Shown piece after piece: positions 17,067 to 26,399 of a stretch of DNA of 64,000 nt. The stretch's first letter is position 1. Each line of letters starts with the position of its first letter. The notes beneath the pieces were generated by a model that was given only the letters and a program-made list of their open reading frames with translations, was not told where the DNA came from and did not search any database. Made by a program: the position numbers and the translations under genes. Origin of the DNA: Candidatus Segatella caccae (lineage in GTDB: Bacteria; Bacteroidota; Bacteroidia; Bacteroidales; Bacteroidaceae); the NCBI GenBank assembly GCA_900556395.1, contig USOQ01000001.1:4400-68399 (forward strand). The letters run 5' to 3'.

Positions 17067-18128
17067 ATGGACAAATATATTATTATTTCACCTGAGGCAA
17101 AAGGTACATTCATCGAACGCCTCAACATTCTATACCTCAAAGTCAAGGATTACCTCGATTATGAGTTGCTAAGCGGACAACGCACCTTACAATATTGCAA
17201 GGTGTTTCTTAGTGATTCCCAAAATCAGTCAGAAGACCTGAAAAACTCATTAATCTACGAGGAAGTGCTCTCACTTACTGCTTGCAGTATCGTAGAACAG
17301 CCCCCACTCGATGGTAGCAAGATAGCCCTACTCATCAAGACTTCCAACACTTCTATACCCTTCATCTTTCAGAGTCTGCGACTCACAGAAGAGGAAGCAA
17401 GCGGTTGCGACTCTTATCAGCAGACCGCAATGCTCTTCGAGAAGTATCTCCAGTCTATAGATGGCAAAGACCTCACCATGGAGCGCAACTTGGTGAGAAC
17501 CTGGATTTATGTCACCCATATTGATGTCAATTACCAAGGGGTAGTAGAAGCTCGCAATGACATCTTTCGCCAACATAATCTTACATCAAGCACACACTAC
17601 ATCGCCAGTACAGGTATCGGAGGTGCCACTCCCGTAAGACAGGCTTCCGTTGCTATCGACTTCCTTACCTACCCTAACATTCAGGAGGAAGATAAGAAAT
17701 ATCTCCAAGCTCTCGACCATTTAAACCCCACACACGAATATGGTGTTGCCTTTGAAAGAGGTACTCGTCTCACGCTGCCCGTGCATCAAGCAGGAAATCT
17801 TAACAATCCCACATATCTACACCAGTATTTCATTTCTGGTACTGCCAGCATCGATAAGTATGGAAAGGTAGTATACGAGGGTGATGTGCTAAGACAGACA
17901 GGCAGACTGTTGGAGAACATCGGAGCCTTGCTGAAAGATGGTGATGCCACCATGAACGACATACGTTACTTCATCATCTATCTGCGCGACATTTCCGACT
18001 ACCACCATGTAGACAACTTGATGCAAAAACTATATCCACACATACCACGCATCATTGTAGAGGCCCGAGTCTGCCGTCCTGGATGGTTAATAGAAATGGA
18101 ATGTATTGCCGAAAAAACACGCACTTAA
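17067..18128 (+). CDS. RidA-superfamily protein, tandem-domain (chorismatase-like)
   Basis: A 353-residue protein; start at 17067 (MDKYIIISPEAKG) because the promoter repeat overlaps the upstream in-frame codons. The C-terminal third is a clear RidA/YjgF domain (FISGTASIDKYGKVVYEGDV, QTGRLLENIGALLKDGDATM, IVEARVCRPGWLIEMECIA). The N-terminal part looks like a second, diverged RidA-fold domain, giving the layout of FkbO/Hyg5-type chorismatases. RidA proteins deaminate reactive enamines, while chorismatases hydrolyse chorismate; I cannot choose between them. It is a single-gene unit with its own repeat-type promoter. Confidence 0.75.
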   Translation: MDKYIIISPEAKGTFIERLNILYLKVKDYLDYELLSGQRTLQYCKVFLSDSQNQSEDLKNSLIYEEVLSLTACSIVEQPPLDGSKIALLIKTSNTSIPFIFQSLRLTEEEASGCDSYQQTAMLFEKYLQSIDGKDLTMERNLVRTWIYVTHIDVNYQGVVEARNDIFRQHNLTSSTHYIASTGIGGATPVRQASVAIDFLTYPNIQEEDKKYLQALDHLNPTHEYGVAFERGTRLTLPVHQAGNLNNPTYLHQYFISGTASIDKYGKVVYEGDVLRQTGRLLENIGALLKDGDATMNDIRYFIIYLRDISDYHHVDNLMQKLYPHIPRIIVEARVCRPGWLIEMECIAEKTRT

Positions 18129-18153
18129 ACGATGGTTTCTTAATTATTTTGTG

Positions 18154-18161
18154 TACTTTTG
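18154..18161 (+). promoter_or_regulatory. Possible promoter of module A
   Basis: TACTTTTG matches the -7 element, 86 bp before the start codon at 18248; a proper TTTG 19-21 bp upstream is not evident. The leader contains a GGGGAAT...CTCCCCTGGGGAT stretch that could form a hairpin. Confidence 0.4.
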
Positions 18162-18247
18162 CAAATACAATACAGAAACTTTCTCTCGTGGGGAATATCA
18201 ATAAGTCAAGGACTCCCCTGGGGATACCTAAATGAAGTAAAAGGACG

Positions 18248-19882
18248 ATGAACAAACCTAAAAACCTGTTTTCACGATTCGGCACCTATACACTCATCTT
18301 ACTTTGGGCAATGGTATGGCTGATCTTCTTTCAGGAGTGGTATCACTATCACTTCTTCTTTCAAGAACAGAACCAACTGTTTCTTAACTCATGGAGTTAT
18401 ATCTTCACTTATTTCGACAAACCAGCATGGCTTGCCTGTTTGTTAGGCGACTGGCTCACCCAGTTCTATTACTATCTTTACGCAGGTCCTGTCATCCTCT
18501 GTTGTGCTTTATTCCTAACAGGCATCGTTTGCCTAAAGGCTCTACGAACAGCAGGCATCCAAAGACCATGGTTAGCCACATCCATAGCCATGATGATCAT
18601 GACCATAGAGGCCATCTTCAGTTTCCATTACGACCATCGGCTACCAAGTGTACTGGCTGTCACAGGTGGCGCCACCATCTTCTGGTTAAGCACCCTACTT
18701 ACACGCCACATCAACAGACATTCCCAATGGCTTTCTGCCATGATGATATTTCTTTCTGCCACACTCACTTTCTGGCTATTTGGGTGCGGCATCTGGATGT
18801 ACTCCCTTCTCCTTGTCACAGGATGGCTGATTCATATCAAAGAAGCCAACAGCTATCTACATCTTGGCATCTTAGCCATTACCCTTTTCATCATTTCCAT
18901 CGGCAAGAGAATTTATTTTCTACCATTCGACGCGCTATATAGTTACCCAGGCATCGGCAAACTCATCATGCCACAACTGGACCTGGAAAAGACATTTGCA
19001 GCAGACGATGAATACTATTTTGGCAACTACAGCAAACTAACACGGATGGTAGAAGCAGACCCCAACCCCAACCAGTACATGAAGTACTACTACAACCTGG
19101 TGATGGCACAGCAGCGAAAGCTTCCCGACAGGCTACTCGCTTTCAGCAACAACTACTTAGGTACTTTCGAGAATATAGGTCCCGACACCCCGACCCTCAC
19201 CATCAAGACACTCAACGAACTGTATTGGATATTGGGCGACATGACCTTTGCCGAGCGAGCTACCATATTGGGAATGGTCAATTCGCCCAACAATCGAAAC
19301 ATTCGCATGACGAAACGACTGGCAGAAATCAATATCGTCAGTGGAGAATGGAATACAGCCCGAAAATTTCTGCGCATCCTACAAAAGACATTCGTTTGGC
19401 ATTCATGGGCAGAACAACTTTTAAATGCCCTCGACCATCCTGAAGGTGAACACCAAGGACTGCTGAAGGCTTATCAAGAGAAAGCTAACCTCACCAACCT
19501 CACCGATACTATCAGGCTAAGCGACAACTCCTATACCATCATGCAGGAACTATTGGAGAGCAATGCAGAAAACCATATCGCCCTCGACTATCTGTTGTGC
19601 AGCGACCTCTTACTCAAGGATATGGACACCTTCAAAAGAGATTACGACCAGTTCTGCTATCGCATGGAGAATCCTCCCTATCAGACCAAGCTATATCAGG
19701 AAGCACTCATGATATACCTGGCAGGCACCCATGCGCCACAGTCCGAATGGCAGAAATACATCCATCGCAATGACCTGTTAGAACGCTTCTTGCAATACAA
19801 CGAGCAACGAGGGAGTGATGCCTTTAATGATACATACTGGTACTATTTCGACAAAGCAAAGACTCCTAAACTATCAAAATAA
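18248..19882 (+). CDS. Polytopic membrane protein with helical-repeat C-terminal half, DUF6057-like (module A)
   Basis: A 544-residue protein. The N-terminal half has about eight hydrophobic segments (LILLWAMVWLIFF, PVILCCALFLTGIVCL, LSAMMIFLSATLTFWLFG and others). An early conserved motif FFQEQNQLFLNSWSYI and a FYYYLYAG segment are shared with the two paralogues at 23017 and 26396. The C-terminal half is soluble, alpha-helical and TPR-like (RLAEINIVSGEWNTARKFLR, QKTFVWHSWAEQL). Only 6 bp separate it from a CxxCH beta-propeller lipoprotein gene, and this pairing is repeated twice more in the window. Function unknown; the DUF6057 name is from memory. Confidence 0.8.
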   Translation: MNKPKNLFSRFGTYTLILLWAMVWLIFFQEWYHYHFFFQEQNQLFLNSWSYIFTYFDKPAWLACLLGDWLTQFYYYLYAGPVILCCALFLTGIVCLKALRTAGIQRPWLATSIAMMIMTIEAIFSFHYDHRLPSVLAVTGGATIFWLSTLLTRHINRHSQWLSAMMIFLSATLTFWLFGCGIWMYSLLLVTGWLIHIKEANSYLHLGILAITLFIISIGKRIYFLPFDALYSYPGIGKLIMPQLDLEKTFAADDEYYFGNYSKLTRMVEADPNPNQYMKYYYNLVMAQQRKLPDRLLAFSNNYLGTFENIGPDTPTLTIKTLNELYWILGDMTFAERATILGMVNSPNNRNIRMTKRLAEINIVSGEWNTARKFLRILQKTFVWHSWAEQLLNALDHPEGEHQGLLKAYQEKANLTNLTDTIRLSDNSYTIMQELLESNAENHIALDYLLCSDLLLKDMDTFKRDYDQFCYRMENPPYQTKLYQEALMIYLAGTHAPQSEWQKYIHRNDLLERFLQYNEQRGSDAFNDTYWYYFDKAKTPKLSK

Positions 19883-19888
19883 GGTATT

Positions 19889-21400
19889 ATGAACAAATTA
19901 CAGCATTTCATACACAACACCACCTTATGGAGCGTATGGGCGGTGGCCATGCTATTGGCTTCCTGCTCCGCCACACACGAGAATGCCATCAAGACCAACC
20001 ATCTTCCTGCCATCTATCCCGACTATACAGACGTCACGATACCCGTCAACATAGCTCCGCTCAACTTCCTGGTACGCGACAAGAATGTGGCACACGTAGA
20101 AGTCATCGCCTCTATCAAAGATGACACTTCCTCTCCTGAAAGCGTACCGGAAAATAGTATTTCCGCAACGTCAAACGACAATCGTGTAGTATTCGATATT
20201 GCTGAATGGAAAGAGTTGATGCAGAAGGCCGCTGGTAAGAAAGTAAACGTACAGGTATATACCTGCGACAAGGAAGGTAACTGGTCGGCACATCAACCCT
20301 TCTGTTGGACCATTGTTGCCGACAGTATAGACGCATATCTCACCTACCGCCTCATAGAGCCAGACTACGAAGTATGGAACAAAATACAAATCAAGCAACG
20401 CTGCATAGAGAACTGGGATGAGACGATTCTTGCCGACCACAACCTACAGGAAAACCGCTGTATGAATTGTCATGCCTTAGGCAATCAAGACCCAAGCCTC
20501 AGCATGATGTATATCCGTGGCAAAGGTGGTGGCGCCATACTCAATAGAGATGGTAGATTGCGTAAGCTCAACATCAAGACCGACAATATGATTTCATCAA
20601 GTGTGTATTATGGTTTCAGTCCATCGGGCAGATATGTCACCTTCTCTACCAACGTCATCATTCCTGCCTTTCATGCCAAGCCCAGCAAGCGACTGGAGGT
20701 GTACGACACCAAGAGTGATGTGTATGTAGCTGATCTCGACAAAAACACCATTTTCTCCTCGCCACTGACCTGCGACAGCACACAATTGGAAACCTTTCCC
20801 ACCTTCTCGGCAGATGGTAAATATATATATTATTGCACAGCAGATACCAAAGGACTGAAAAGCGAAAAACTGAAAGGACTCAAATATGCCCTTGTACGCA
20901 TCCCCTTCAACGAGAATACAGGACAGATAGCCACCGATGCCGCCCTGGTAGACACCCTCTATAAGGAACGCTCAGTATGTCATCCCAAGATAAGTCCCGA
21001 TGGTAAATATTGCCTGTTCACCGTTGCCGACTATGGCACCTTCCCCATCTGGCATCCAGAGGCCGACCTCCTTTTGCTCAACTTACAGACGGGCAAGACA
21101 GACAGCCTCAACATAGTGAACAGTAAGAAGAGCGACACTTATCACAGTTGGTCACATAACAGCCGTTGGTTTGTCTTTGCCAGCAAGCGTGATGACGGAC
21201 TATACGGAAAGCCCTACTTCTGTTATATCGACAAAGAGGGCAAAGCACACAAGCCCTTTTTACTTCCACAGAAAGAACCATCATTCTACGACGACTGCCT
21301 AAAGAGTTTTAATATTCCTGAATTAAGTCGCGGTCCCGTTCCATTCAATGCCATCGATGTTGAGAATGTGATGAAGCAAGAAGCAGAAAAATTCAAATAA
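19889..21400 (+). CDS. Beta-propeller (TolB/PD40-like) lipoprotein with CxxCH motif (module A)
   Basis: A 503-residue lipoprotein: lipobox MLLASC (Cys26); an N-terminal domain with YPDYTDVTIPVNIAPLNF shared with its paralogues; a c-type haem-attachment motif CMNCH at 191-195; then a PD40/WD40-like propeller (FSPSGRYVTFSTN, FPTFSADGKYIYYCTA, HPKISPDGKYCLFTVADYG, WSHNSRWFVFASKRDDG). It would be exported and membrane-anchored. CxxCH suggests covalent haem, hence redox or gas sensing, but it could also be a metal or structural motif. The gene is translationally close to the DUF6057-like gene upstream and ends at a terminator shared with convergent module B. Confidence 0.82.
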   Translation: MNKLQHFIHNTTLWSVWAVAMLLASCSATHENAIKTNHLPAIYPDYTDVTIPVNIAPLNFLVRDKNVAHVEVIASIKDDTSSPESVPENSISATSNDNRVVFDIAEWKELMQKAAGKKVNVQVYTCDKEGNWSAHQPFCWTIVADSIDAYLTYRLIEPDYEVWNKIQIKQRCIENWDETILADHNLQENRCMNCHALGNQDPSLSMMYIRGKGGGAILNRDGRLRKLNIKTDNMISSSVYYGFSPSGRYVTFSTNVIIPAFHAKPSKRLEVYDTKSDVYVADLDKNTIFSSPLTCDSTQLETFPTFSADGKYIYYCTADTKGLKSEKLKGLKYALVRIPFNENTGQIATDAALVDTLYKERSVCHPKISPDGKYCLFTVADYGTFPIWHPEADLLLLNLQTGKTDSLNIVNSKKSDTYHSWSHNSRWFVFASKRDDGLYGKPYFCYIDKEGKAHKPFLLPQKEPSFYDDCLKSFNIPELSRGPVPFNAIDVENVMKQEAEKFK

Positions 21401-21412
21401 GAAAAAACAAAA

Positions 21413-21447
21413 ACGCTCCTGTTACCATATTGCAACAGGAGCATTTT
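21413..21447. terminator. Bidirectional terminator between convergent modules A and B
   Basis: A perfect stem GCTCCTGTT/AACAGGAGC with a 10-nt loop, flanked by A-rich sequence on the left and T-rich sequence on the right, so it can terminate on both strands. Confidence 0.8.
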
Positions 21448-21463
21448 CTATAAATATACATTT

Positions 21464-21496
21464 GAATTCTTCACTCTTCGTTCTTCACTCTTCACT
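21464..21496 (-). repeat. Short GTGAAGA-type dispersed repeat
   Basis: Reads GAATTCTTCACTCTTCG and so on up to CACTT on the plus strand, the reverse complement of the element at 10975-11006. It abuts the stop codon of the module B propeller gene (21498-21496). Confidence 0.8.
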
Positions 21497-22989
21497 TATT
21501 TAACCTTCGTAGCTACCCTCTTGTCACTCATGATTTCGTTTCCTGCCGCACGGGCATTCAGCTTCACTGGCTTCGATGTAAAATCGGGCGTATTGTAAGA
21601 ATCGAGCAACTCATCGTAATACTTCTTTGGATTGCGTTGTGGCAGTAGGAAAGGCTTGCTCACATGGCCCTTATCATCGATGCAGGCAAGATAAAGACGC
21701 GTATAGAGACCATCGCCACGCCGAGAGGTAAATACAAACCAATGAGAGTCCTTACTCCAGTTGTGCCAACTTTCCGTGTCCTTGCTGTTGGCTGCTGTCA
21801 GTGGGCGAGCCTGTCCTGTTTTCAAATCCAAGAGCCAGTTGTCTGCCTCCTTATGCCAGATAGGAAAGCATCCATAATCGCTCATTGTAAACATGATGTA
21901 CCTGCCATCATACGAAGGACGTGGATGGGTGGCACTCTTTCCCAACTCACGAGCATTGAAGATGGTATCTACGCGGGTACCAAACTTACCTGTTGCGGCA
22001 TCAAAGTCTATCTTACAGATGTTATACTTGATATCCTTATAGCCATTAGGTATAGGTTCTGCCGTTGATGAACAGAAGTATAGCGTCTTGCCATCTGCCG
22101 AGAACACAGGATATGTCTCGTAATGGTCTTTTGTCATCAAGAGCGTGTCGAGCAAGAGTTCGTGAGTATCGGGCTGGTAGACAAAGACATCCGATGCCTG
22201 GTCGAAGACTTCGATGCGCTCATCCTTCACGGCATGGAAACTCTGATGGGTGGTATTGGTGCTATACGCACAATACTTGCCCGATGGATGCCAATAAGGA
22301 TAAACCATCGATCCATGTAGCGAATCATTCTTTGCCTTCAGCCACTCTCGCTTGCCATTCAGTGAGACCAAGGTAGCACCATGGTCGCCACGCACATGGA
22401 AGGTAAACTGATCGGGATTGGTACGATTGGCCGTATGACAGTTGAAGCAAGCACCAGGAGCTACCGTGTTCTCAAGGATAGGAGTCTCTTCAAAGTTGCT
22501 CAGGTTGCGCTGATAGATGCCCAACTTGCCATATACCTCATAACCAGGAGCGATGCGACGATAGGTCAAGCCCCAGTCATCAAGAGCGTATGGGCTGACA
22601 TGGATATCGAAGTCCTGATACTTGAACCATTCACCATTTTTCAACACAAACACTGAGACGGTGAGTTTTCCGCCCTTATTATTTCTCAAGAAGTCGTGCC
22701 ACTCCTCTACATCAAAGTCCGCATACTCTTTTCCGATAGAAGAGATTTCCTCGACGGTCTTCGATCCTGCCACACTCACTGCCATTTCATCTACTTCGTC
22801 ATCCACCATATTGAAATTAAGCGGAGCGATGTTGACAGGAACTGTAACCCCGATGTAATCAGGGAAGATTTCAGGCAACTGTTTGATTTCTTTTGCCTCA
22901 CTCCACGGTGAAGGAGAGCAACAGGAATCGAGAGAAGCCATCCCCATCACAATCAATAGGGCAAACAACAAATATTTGATTGTTTTCAT
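21496..22989 (-). CDS. Beta-propeller (TolB/PD40-like) lipoprotein with CxxCH motif (module B)
   Basis: A 497-residue paralogue of the proteins at 19889 and 24927. Lipobox ASLDSC (Cys23, followed by a second Cys), shared N-terminal block FPDYIGVTVPVNIAPLNF, RRIAPGYEVYGKLGIYQRNL, haem-type motif CFNCH at 181-185, then propeller blades (YWHPSGKYCAYSTNTTHQSF, FPxFSADGK-type blades and SKDSHWFVFTSRRGDGL). It is the last gene of the minus-strand operon starting at 28623, 27 bp after its membrane partner. It is closer to module C than to A, judging by the CFNCHTANRT context, which is shared only by B and C. Confidence 0.82.
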   Translation of the reverse strand: MKTIKYLLFALLIVMGMASLDSCCSPSPWSEAKEIKQLPEIFPDYIGVTVPVNIAPLNFNMVDDEVDEMAVSVAGSKTVEEISSIGKEYADFDVEEWHDFLRNNKGGKLTVSVFVLKNGEWFKYQDFDIHVSPYALDDWGLTYRRIAPGYEVYGKLGIYQRNLSNFEETPILENTVAPGACFNCHTANRTNPDQFTFHVRGDHGATLVSLNGKREWLKAKNDSLHGSMVYPYWHPSGKYCAYSTNTTHQSFHAVKDERIEVFDQASDVFVYQPDTHELLLDTLLMTKDHYETYPVFSADGKTLYFCSSTAEPIPNGYKDIKYNICKIDFDAATGKFGTRVDTIFNARELGKSATHPRPSYDGRYIMFTMSDYGCFPIWHKEADNWLLDLKTGQARPLTAANSKDTESWHNWSKDSHWFVFTSRRGDGLYTRLYLACIDDKGHVSKPFLLPQRNPKKYYDELLDSYNTPDFTSKPVKLNARAAGNEIMSDKRVATKVK

Positions 22990-23016
22990 ATCATTCCAGT
23001 ATTATCATTCCACATT

Positions 23017-24858
23017 CTAATAAACCTCTTTCATTCCCTCCTTCTTTCCGGCAGCCTCATCAGCCCCCTGCACCATCACATAGTGCCAGGCATTGGATAC
23101 ATAGGGTTGCAGACTGAGTTGAGGATCCTTCGGATTCTGCATATAGAGTTGGACAAAGTTGAGCGTATTGCTAACCGTCTGTGCATCCACACTATAGGGG
23201 ATGGTGCGAGGGTCGCCATGTGTCTTCATCCAGTTGCCGATGAGTATCTCCTGGAAAGAACGGGGAATATGATTGTAACCCACATATCTTCCCAATGGAT
23301 AATACTGCATAAACTTATCCAAGTCTCGCTGCAGCAGTTCGTAGCAAACCAGATATTCGTATGCCATCTTGTTGTGCTTGTCGTTGAGGAAGAGCAGCCC
23401 CAACATTTGGTCCATCTCCCTGTCGTTGAAGAGGAAGTCCTGCTTCTTCTCACGATACTTGCGCAGAATACCATAGATGGGATGCTGGTTGATAGCTTTT
23501 TCATACCCCAACAATTTCATCGTTCTGTTGGCCCAATCACGATAGAAGAGCGTCTTCTGAAGCCGGCGTAGCAACTTGGCTGCTACCTTATAGTTACCAT
23601 TGATAAGCTCGCACTCAGCAATACGGCGAGTCAATCGTGCACTCTTCCGGTTATTCGATATGGACTCCTGTGCCTCAAACATATATCGTTCCGCATCGTT
23701 TACCATTCCCAAACGATAAAATATCTCGGATGTAGAAATCGGTAGAAGCATGTCGCGGGTAAAGACAGGCAGCAACCCCTCTCCTCCATTCTGGTAGAAC
23801 TCAAAGAGTCGGTCGGCAAGGACACCCTTTTGGCTCAAAGCTAAGTTGACACACGACACCCCAAGAGGAGTAGAAGCAGGCTTTTTCTCTGCCTTTTCAA
23901 TAATCTTATCCCACTGTTCGGTACGCACCAAGAAGTTATAGTCTATCAACTCGTAAGACATCTCATCAAAGGAAACTTTGATGCCCCACCAAGATGCGAT
24001 AGCAACCAATACATACGTTACCGTCACCACCATTCTTGACTGCTGTAGCTTCTGTAACTGCGGGTGCTTGTATGACACCATCCCCAACAAAGGTACGAAA
24101 GCAGCACACGCCATGACACCTAACAGCATCACAGGAACAACACCAGGAAAACGATAATAGTTTAATCCGGAAAGTATACGATACAAGGGATACTGCAAGG
24201 TTTGTGTACAAAGCAATATCCAGGAGAAGGTAAGAATCAGAATACATAAAGAATAAGCCACAGCAGAAGATACCTGCCTCTTTTGCGCTCCCAACTTCAT
24301 CGTATCGCCAATCATCAAGGCTGCATAGACATACACCACAGGCCCCAGACACCAATACACCAAAGCTGTGCTCACCAACTCGAACACCACCTTCACCAAC
24401 CGGTTGTGGAAACGATTGTGTATCCACCCCATCGTCAAGGCTCCCCAAAGAGCTACAACAAAAGAGAGCAATACATTCTGGTCACCCATGGCACACCATA
24501 AGACGATACTGGGGACAAAGCTCAACAAATGGCCAGGGAAATCGTGCTTAACCCCGTATTGCTTCATCAGGCCCCATACCATAGTCTGTATACCCACCAG
24601 AAGCAAGGCAATAATCGTTCCGCCTAATACGGGCATATAATAAAACTGCACCAGGAACTCGCTCACATAGTCTGCCAGTCCTCCTGGAAGCATGATACGT
24701 TCCAGGAAATAGTCAGTGCCAAAGAGAAACATCTGATACTGCTCTTGATAGCAAAGTCCTCCTATGTATGGCACTGCCCAAAACACAGCGACAGCCGCAC
24801 CAAAGAGCAGCGACAACAGAGGTTTCCATGATTTTGTCAATATATTCTTCATCGTCAT
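23017..24858 (-). CDS. Polytopic membrane protein with helical-repeat C-terminal half, DUF6057-like (module B)
   Basis: A 613-residue protein. Start at 24858 (MTMKN) or at the second Met (24852). The N-terminal half is polytopic and carries CYQEQYQMFLFGTDYF, PGGLADYVSEFLVQFYYMP and many hydrophobic helices. The C-terminal half is helical-repeat (RRIAECELINGNYKVAAKLL, RRLQKTLFYRDWANRTM). It shares CYQEQ and GGLADYVSEFLVQFYY with module C and, more weakly, with module A. It is encoded 27 bp before the module B propeller lipoprotein and 68 bp after the module C propeller gene. Function unknown. Confidence 0.82.
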   Translation of the reverse strand: MTMKNILTKSWKPLLSLLFGAAVAVFWAVPYIGGLCYQEQYQMFLFGTDYFLERIMLPGGLADYVSEFLVQFYYMPVLGGTIIALLLVGIQTMVWGLMKQYGVKHDFPGHLLSFVPSIVLWCAMGDQNVLLSFVVALWGALTMGWIHNRFHNRLVKVVFELVSTALVYWCLGPVVYVYAALMIGDTMKLGAQKRQVSSAVAYSLCILILTFSWILLCTQTLQYPLYRILSGLNYYRFPGVVPVMLLGVMACAAFVPLLGMVSYKHPQLQKLQQSRMVVTVTYVLVAIASWWGIKVSFDEMSYELIDYNFLVRTEQWDKIIEKAEKKPASTPLGVSCVNLALSQKGVLADRLFEFYQNGGEGLLPVFTRDMLLPISTSEIFYRLGMVNDAERYMFEAQESISNNRKSARLTRRIAECELINGNYKVAAKLLRRLQKTLFYRDWANRTMKLLGYEKAINQHPIYGILRKYREKKQDFLFNDREMDQMLGLLFLNDKHNKMAYEYLVCYELLQRDLDKFMQYYPLGRYVGYNHIPRSFQEILIGNWMKTHGDPRTIPYSVDAQTVSNTLNFVQLYMQNPKDPQLSLQPYVSNAWHYVMVQGADEAAGKKEGMKEVY

Positions 24859-24926
24859 TAATTATTCGTTCTGTAAATCATCCGATACCGACATCCTATC
24901 AAACAACATTGTATTCAAGAATGGTC

Positions 24927-26399
24927 CTATTCCCTCATCGTAACACGAGGACGAGCATCCGAAAATATCAGATTACGCGTTTCACGGATATCGAAATCCA
25001 CCTTGGTCTTCGTGAAATCGGGTACGTTATAAGCATCAAACAAAGCATGGTAGTATCTCCAAGGATTACGCTGTGGAAGCAGGAATGGTTTGGTAGCTTT
25101 TCCCTTATCGTCGATATGAGATATATAGAGACGGGTGTAACTGCCATCACCACGTTTGCTGACAAATACAAACCAGCGCGAGTTGCTACTCCAGTTGTGA
25201 TAACTTTCACTCATATTGCTGTTCACAGCAGTAAGAGGATAAGTCTGCCGAGTCTTCAAATTCATCATCCACAAATCTGCATCTGGTTGTACTATCGGGA
25301 AATTACTTCTACTACACTTGGTATACATCAGCCATTTACCATCATACGATGGTCGAGCCAATACATAACTCATATTCGTCTTCGGACCATTGAGAAGCGT
25401 ATCCACCTTTTCGCCAAAGGTCCCTGTTTTGGCATCGAAAGGAATGCTTACCAAAGAGCACTTCACCTTCTGATACTCTGCAGGTACCCGACAACTCTTG
25501 GAAGTACTATAATATAAAGTGTTGCCATCGGCACTAAAAGCCGGGAATATTTCCAACCAATCGGGAGTCATCAACTTCTTGTCAGTAACCAATTGATTGG
25601 TACGTGTATCCAGCACCACTATATTACTGAAATCATGATACACCTCAATAGGCTTAAATGTTCCGACAAAGAAACTCTGATGCACCGCATTGGCAGCATA
25701 AGCCACATAGTTGCCTGCTGGATGCCAATAGGCATAGCTGCCTGCAGCCTTAGTAGAATCGGTCTTGGTGTCTATCCATTGCTGCTTGCCATTCTTCATG
25801 ATTAGGGTACCTCCACCCTCGCCACGGATCTGACAGGTGAGTTGCTGCGGGTCTGTACGGTTGGCAGTATGACAATTGAAGCACCTACCTGGCAAGGCTG
25901 TCTCTGTCATGATAGGCGTCTCATCAAAGTTGTGGATATCGCGCTGATAAATACCGATATCTCCACCCACCTCATAACCAGGAGCTATACGCCGATAGGT
26001 CAATCCATAATCGTCCAACCGGTACTTGCTGACATACATCTGGAAGTCCTTATACTGTTTCCACGCTCCATCCTTGCGGGTACATACCGTAAAGGAGATG
26101 CTGCCTCCCATGTTCTGTTCGGTCAGCTGATGCCATTCATCTACATCAAAGTCTGCCCACTCACCACTGACATGTATCTCTCCACCTTTGCTTCCTCTTG
26201 CCACCACATCTACGACGTCCACTGCCTCACCTCTCATATTGAAGTTTAAAGGAGCGATACCCGCAGGAATAGTTACACCGATATAGTCGGGGTAAATTTT
26301 AGGCAGTTGACTCATCCTCTGTGGATTTTGAACAGAAGGAGTACAAGAAACCAAGCCAATAGCAATGGCTACTAAACAGAAAAACTTCTTCATAATCAT
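24927..26399 (-). CDS. Beta-propeller (TolB/PD40-like) lipoprotein with CxxCH motif (module C)
   Basis: A 490-residue paralogue of the propeller lipoproteins of modules A and B. The start at 26399 overlaps the stop codon of the membrane-protein gene (ATGA) and has a GGAGG 6 nt upstream (26410-26406), which favours translational coupling; ATG 26393 is an alternative. Lipobox GLVSC (Cys19), shared block YPDYIGVTIPAGIAPLNF, RRIAPGYEVGGDIGIYQRDI, haem-type CFNCH at 173-177, then propeller blades (FPAFSADGNTLYYSTS, WSSNSRWFVFVSKRGDGS). Role unknown; the overlap with its partner argues that the two products act together. Confidence 0.82.
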   Translation of the reverse strand: MIMKKFFCLVAIAIGLVSCTPSVQNPQRMSQLPKIYPDYIGVTIPAGIAPLNFNMRGEAVDVVDVVARGSKGGEIHVSGEWADFDVDEWHQLTEQNMGGSISFTVCTRKDGAWKQYKDFQMYVSKYRLDDYGLTYRRIAPGYEVGGDIGIYQRDIHNFDETPIMTETALPGRCFNCHTANRTDPQQLTCQIRGEGGGTLIMKNGKQQWIDTKTDSTKAAGSYAYWHPAGNYVAYAANAVHQSFFVGTFKPIEVYHDFSNIVVLDTRTNQLVTDKKLMTPDWLEIFPAFSADGNTLYYSTSKSCRVPAEYQKVKCSLVSIPFDAKTGTFGEKVDTLLNGPKTNMSYVLARPSYDGKWLMYTKCSRSNFPIVQPDADLWMMNLKTRQTYPLTAVNSNMSESYHNWSSNSRWFVFVSKRGDGSYTRLYISHIDDKGKATKPFLLPQRNPWRYYHALFDAYNVPDFTKTKVDFDIRETRNLIFSDARPRVTMRE

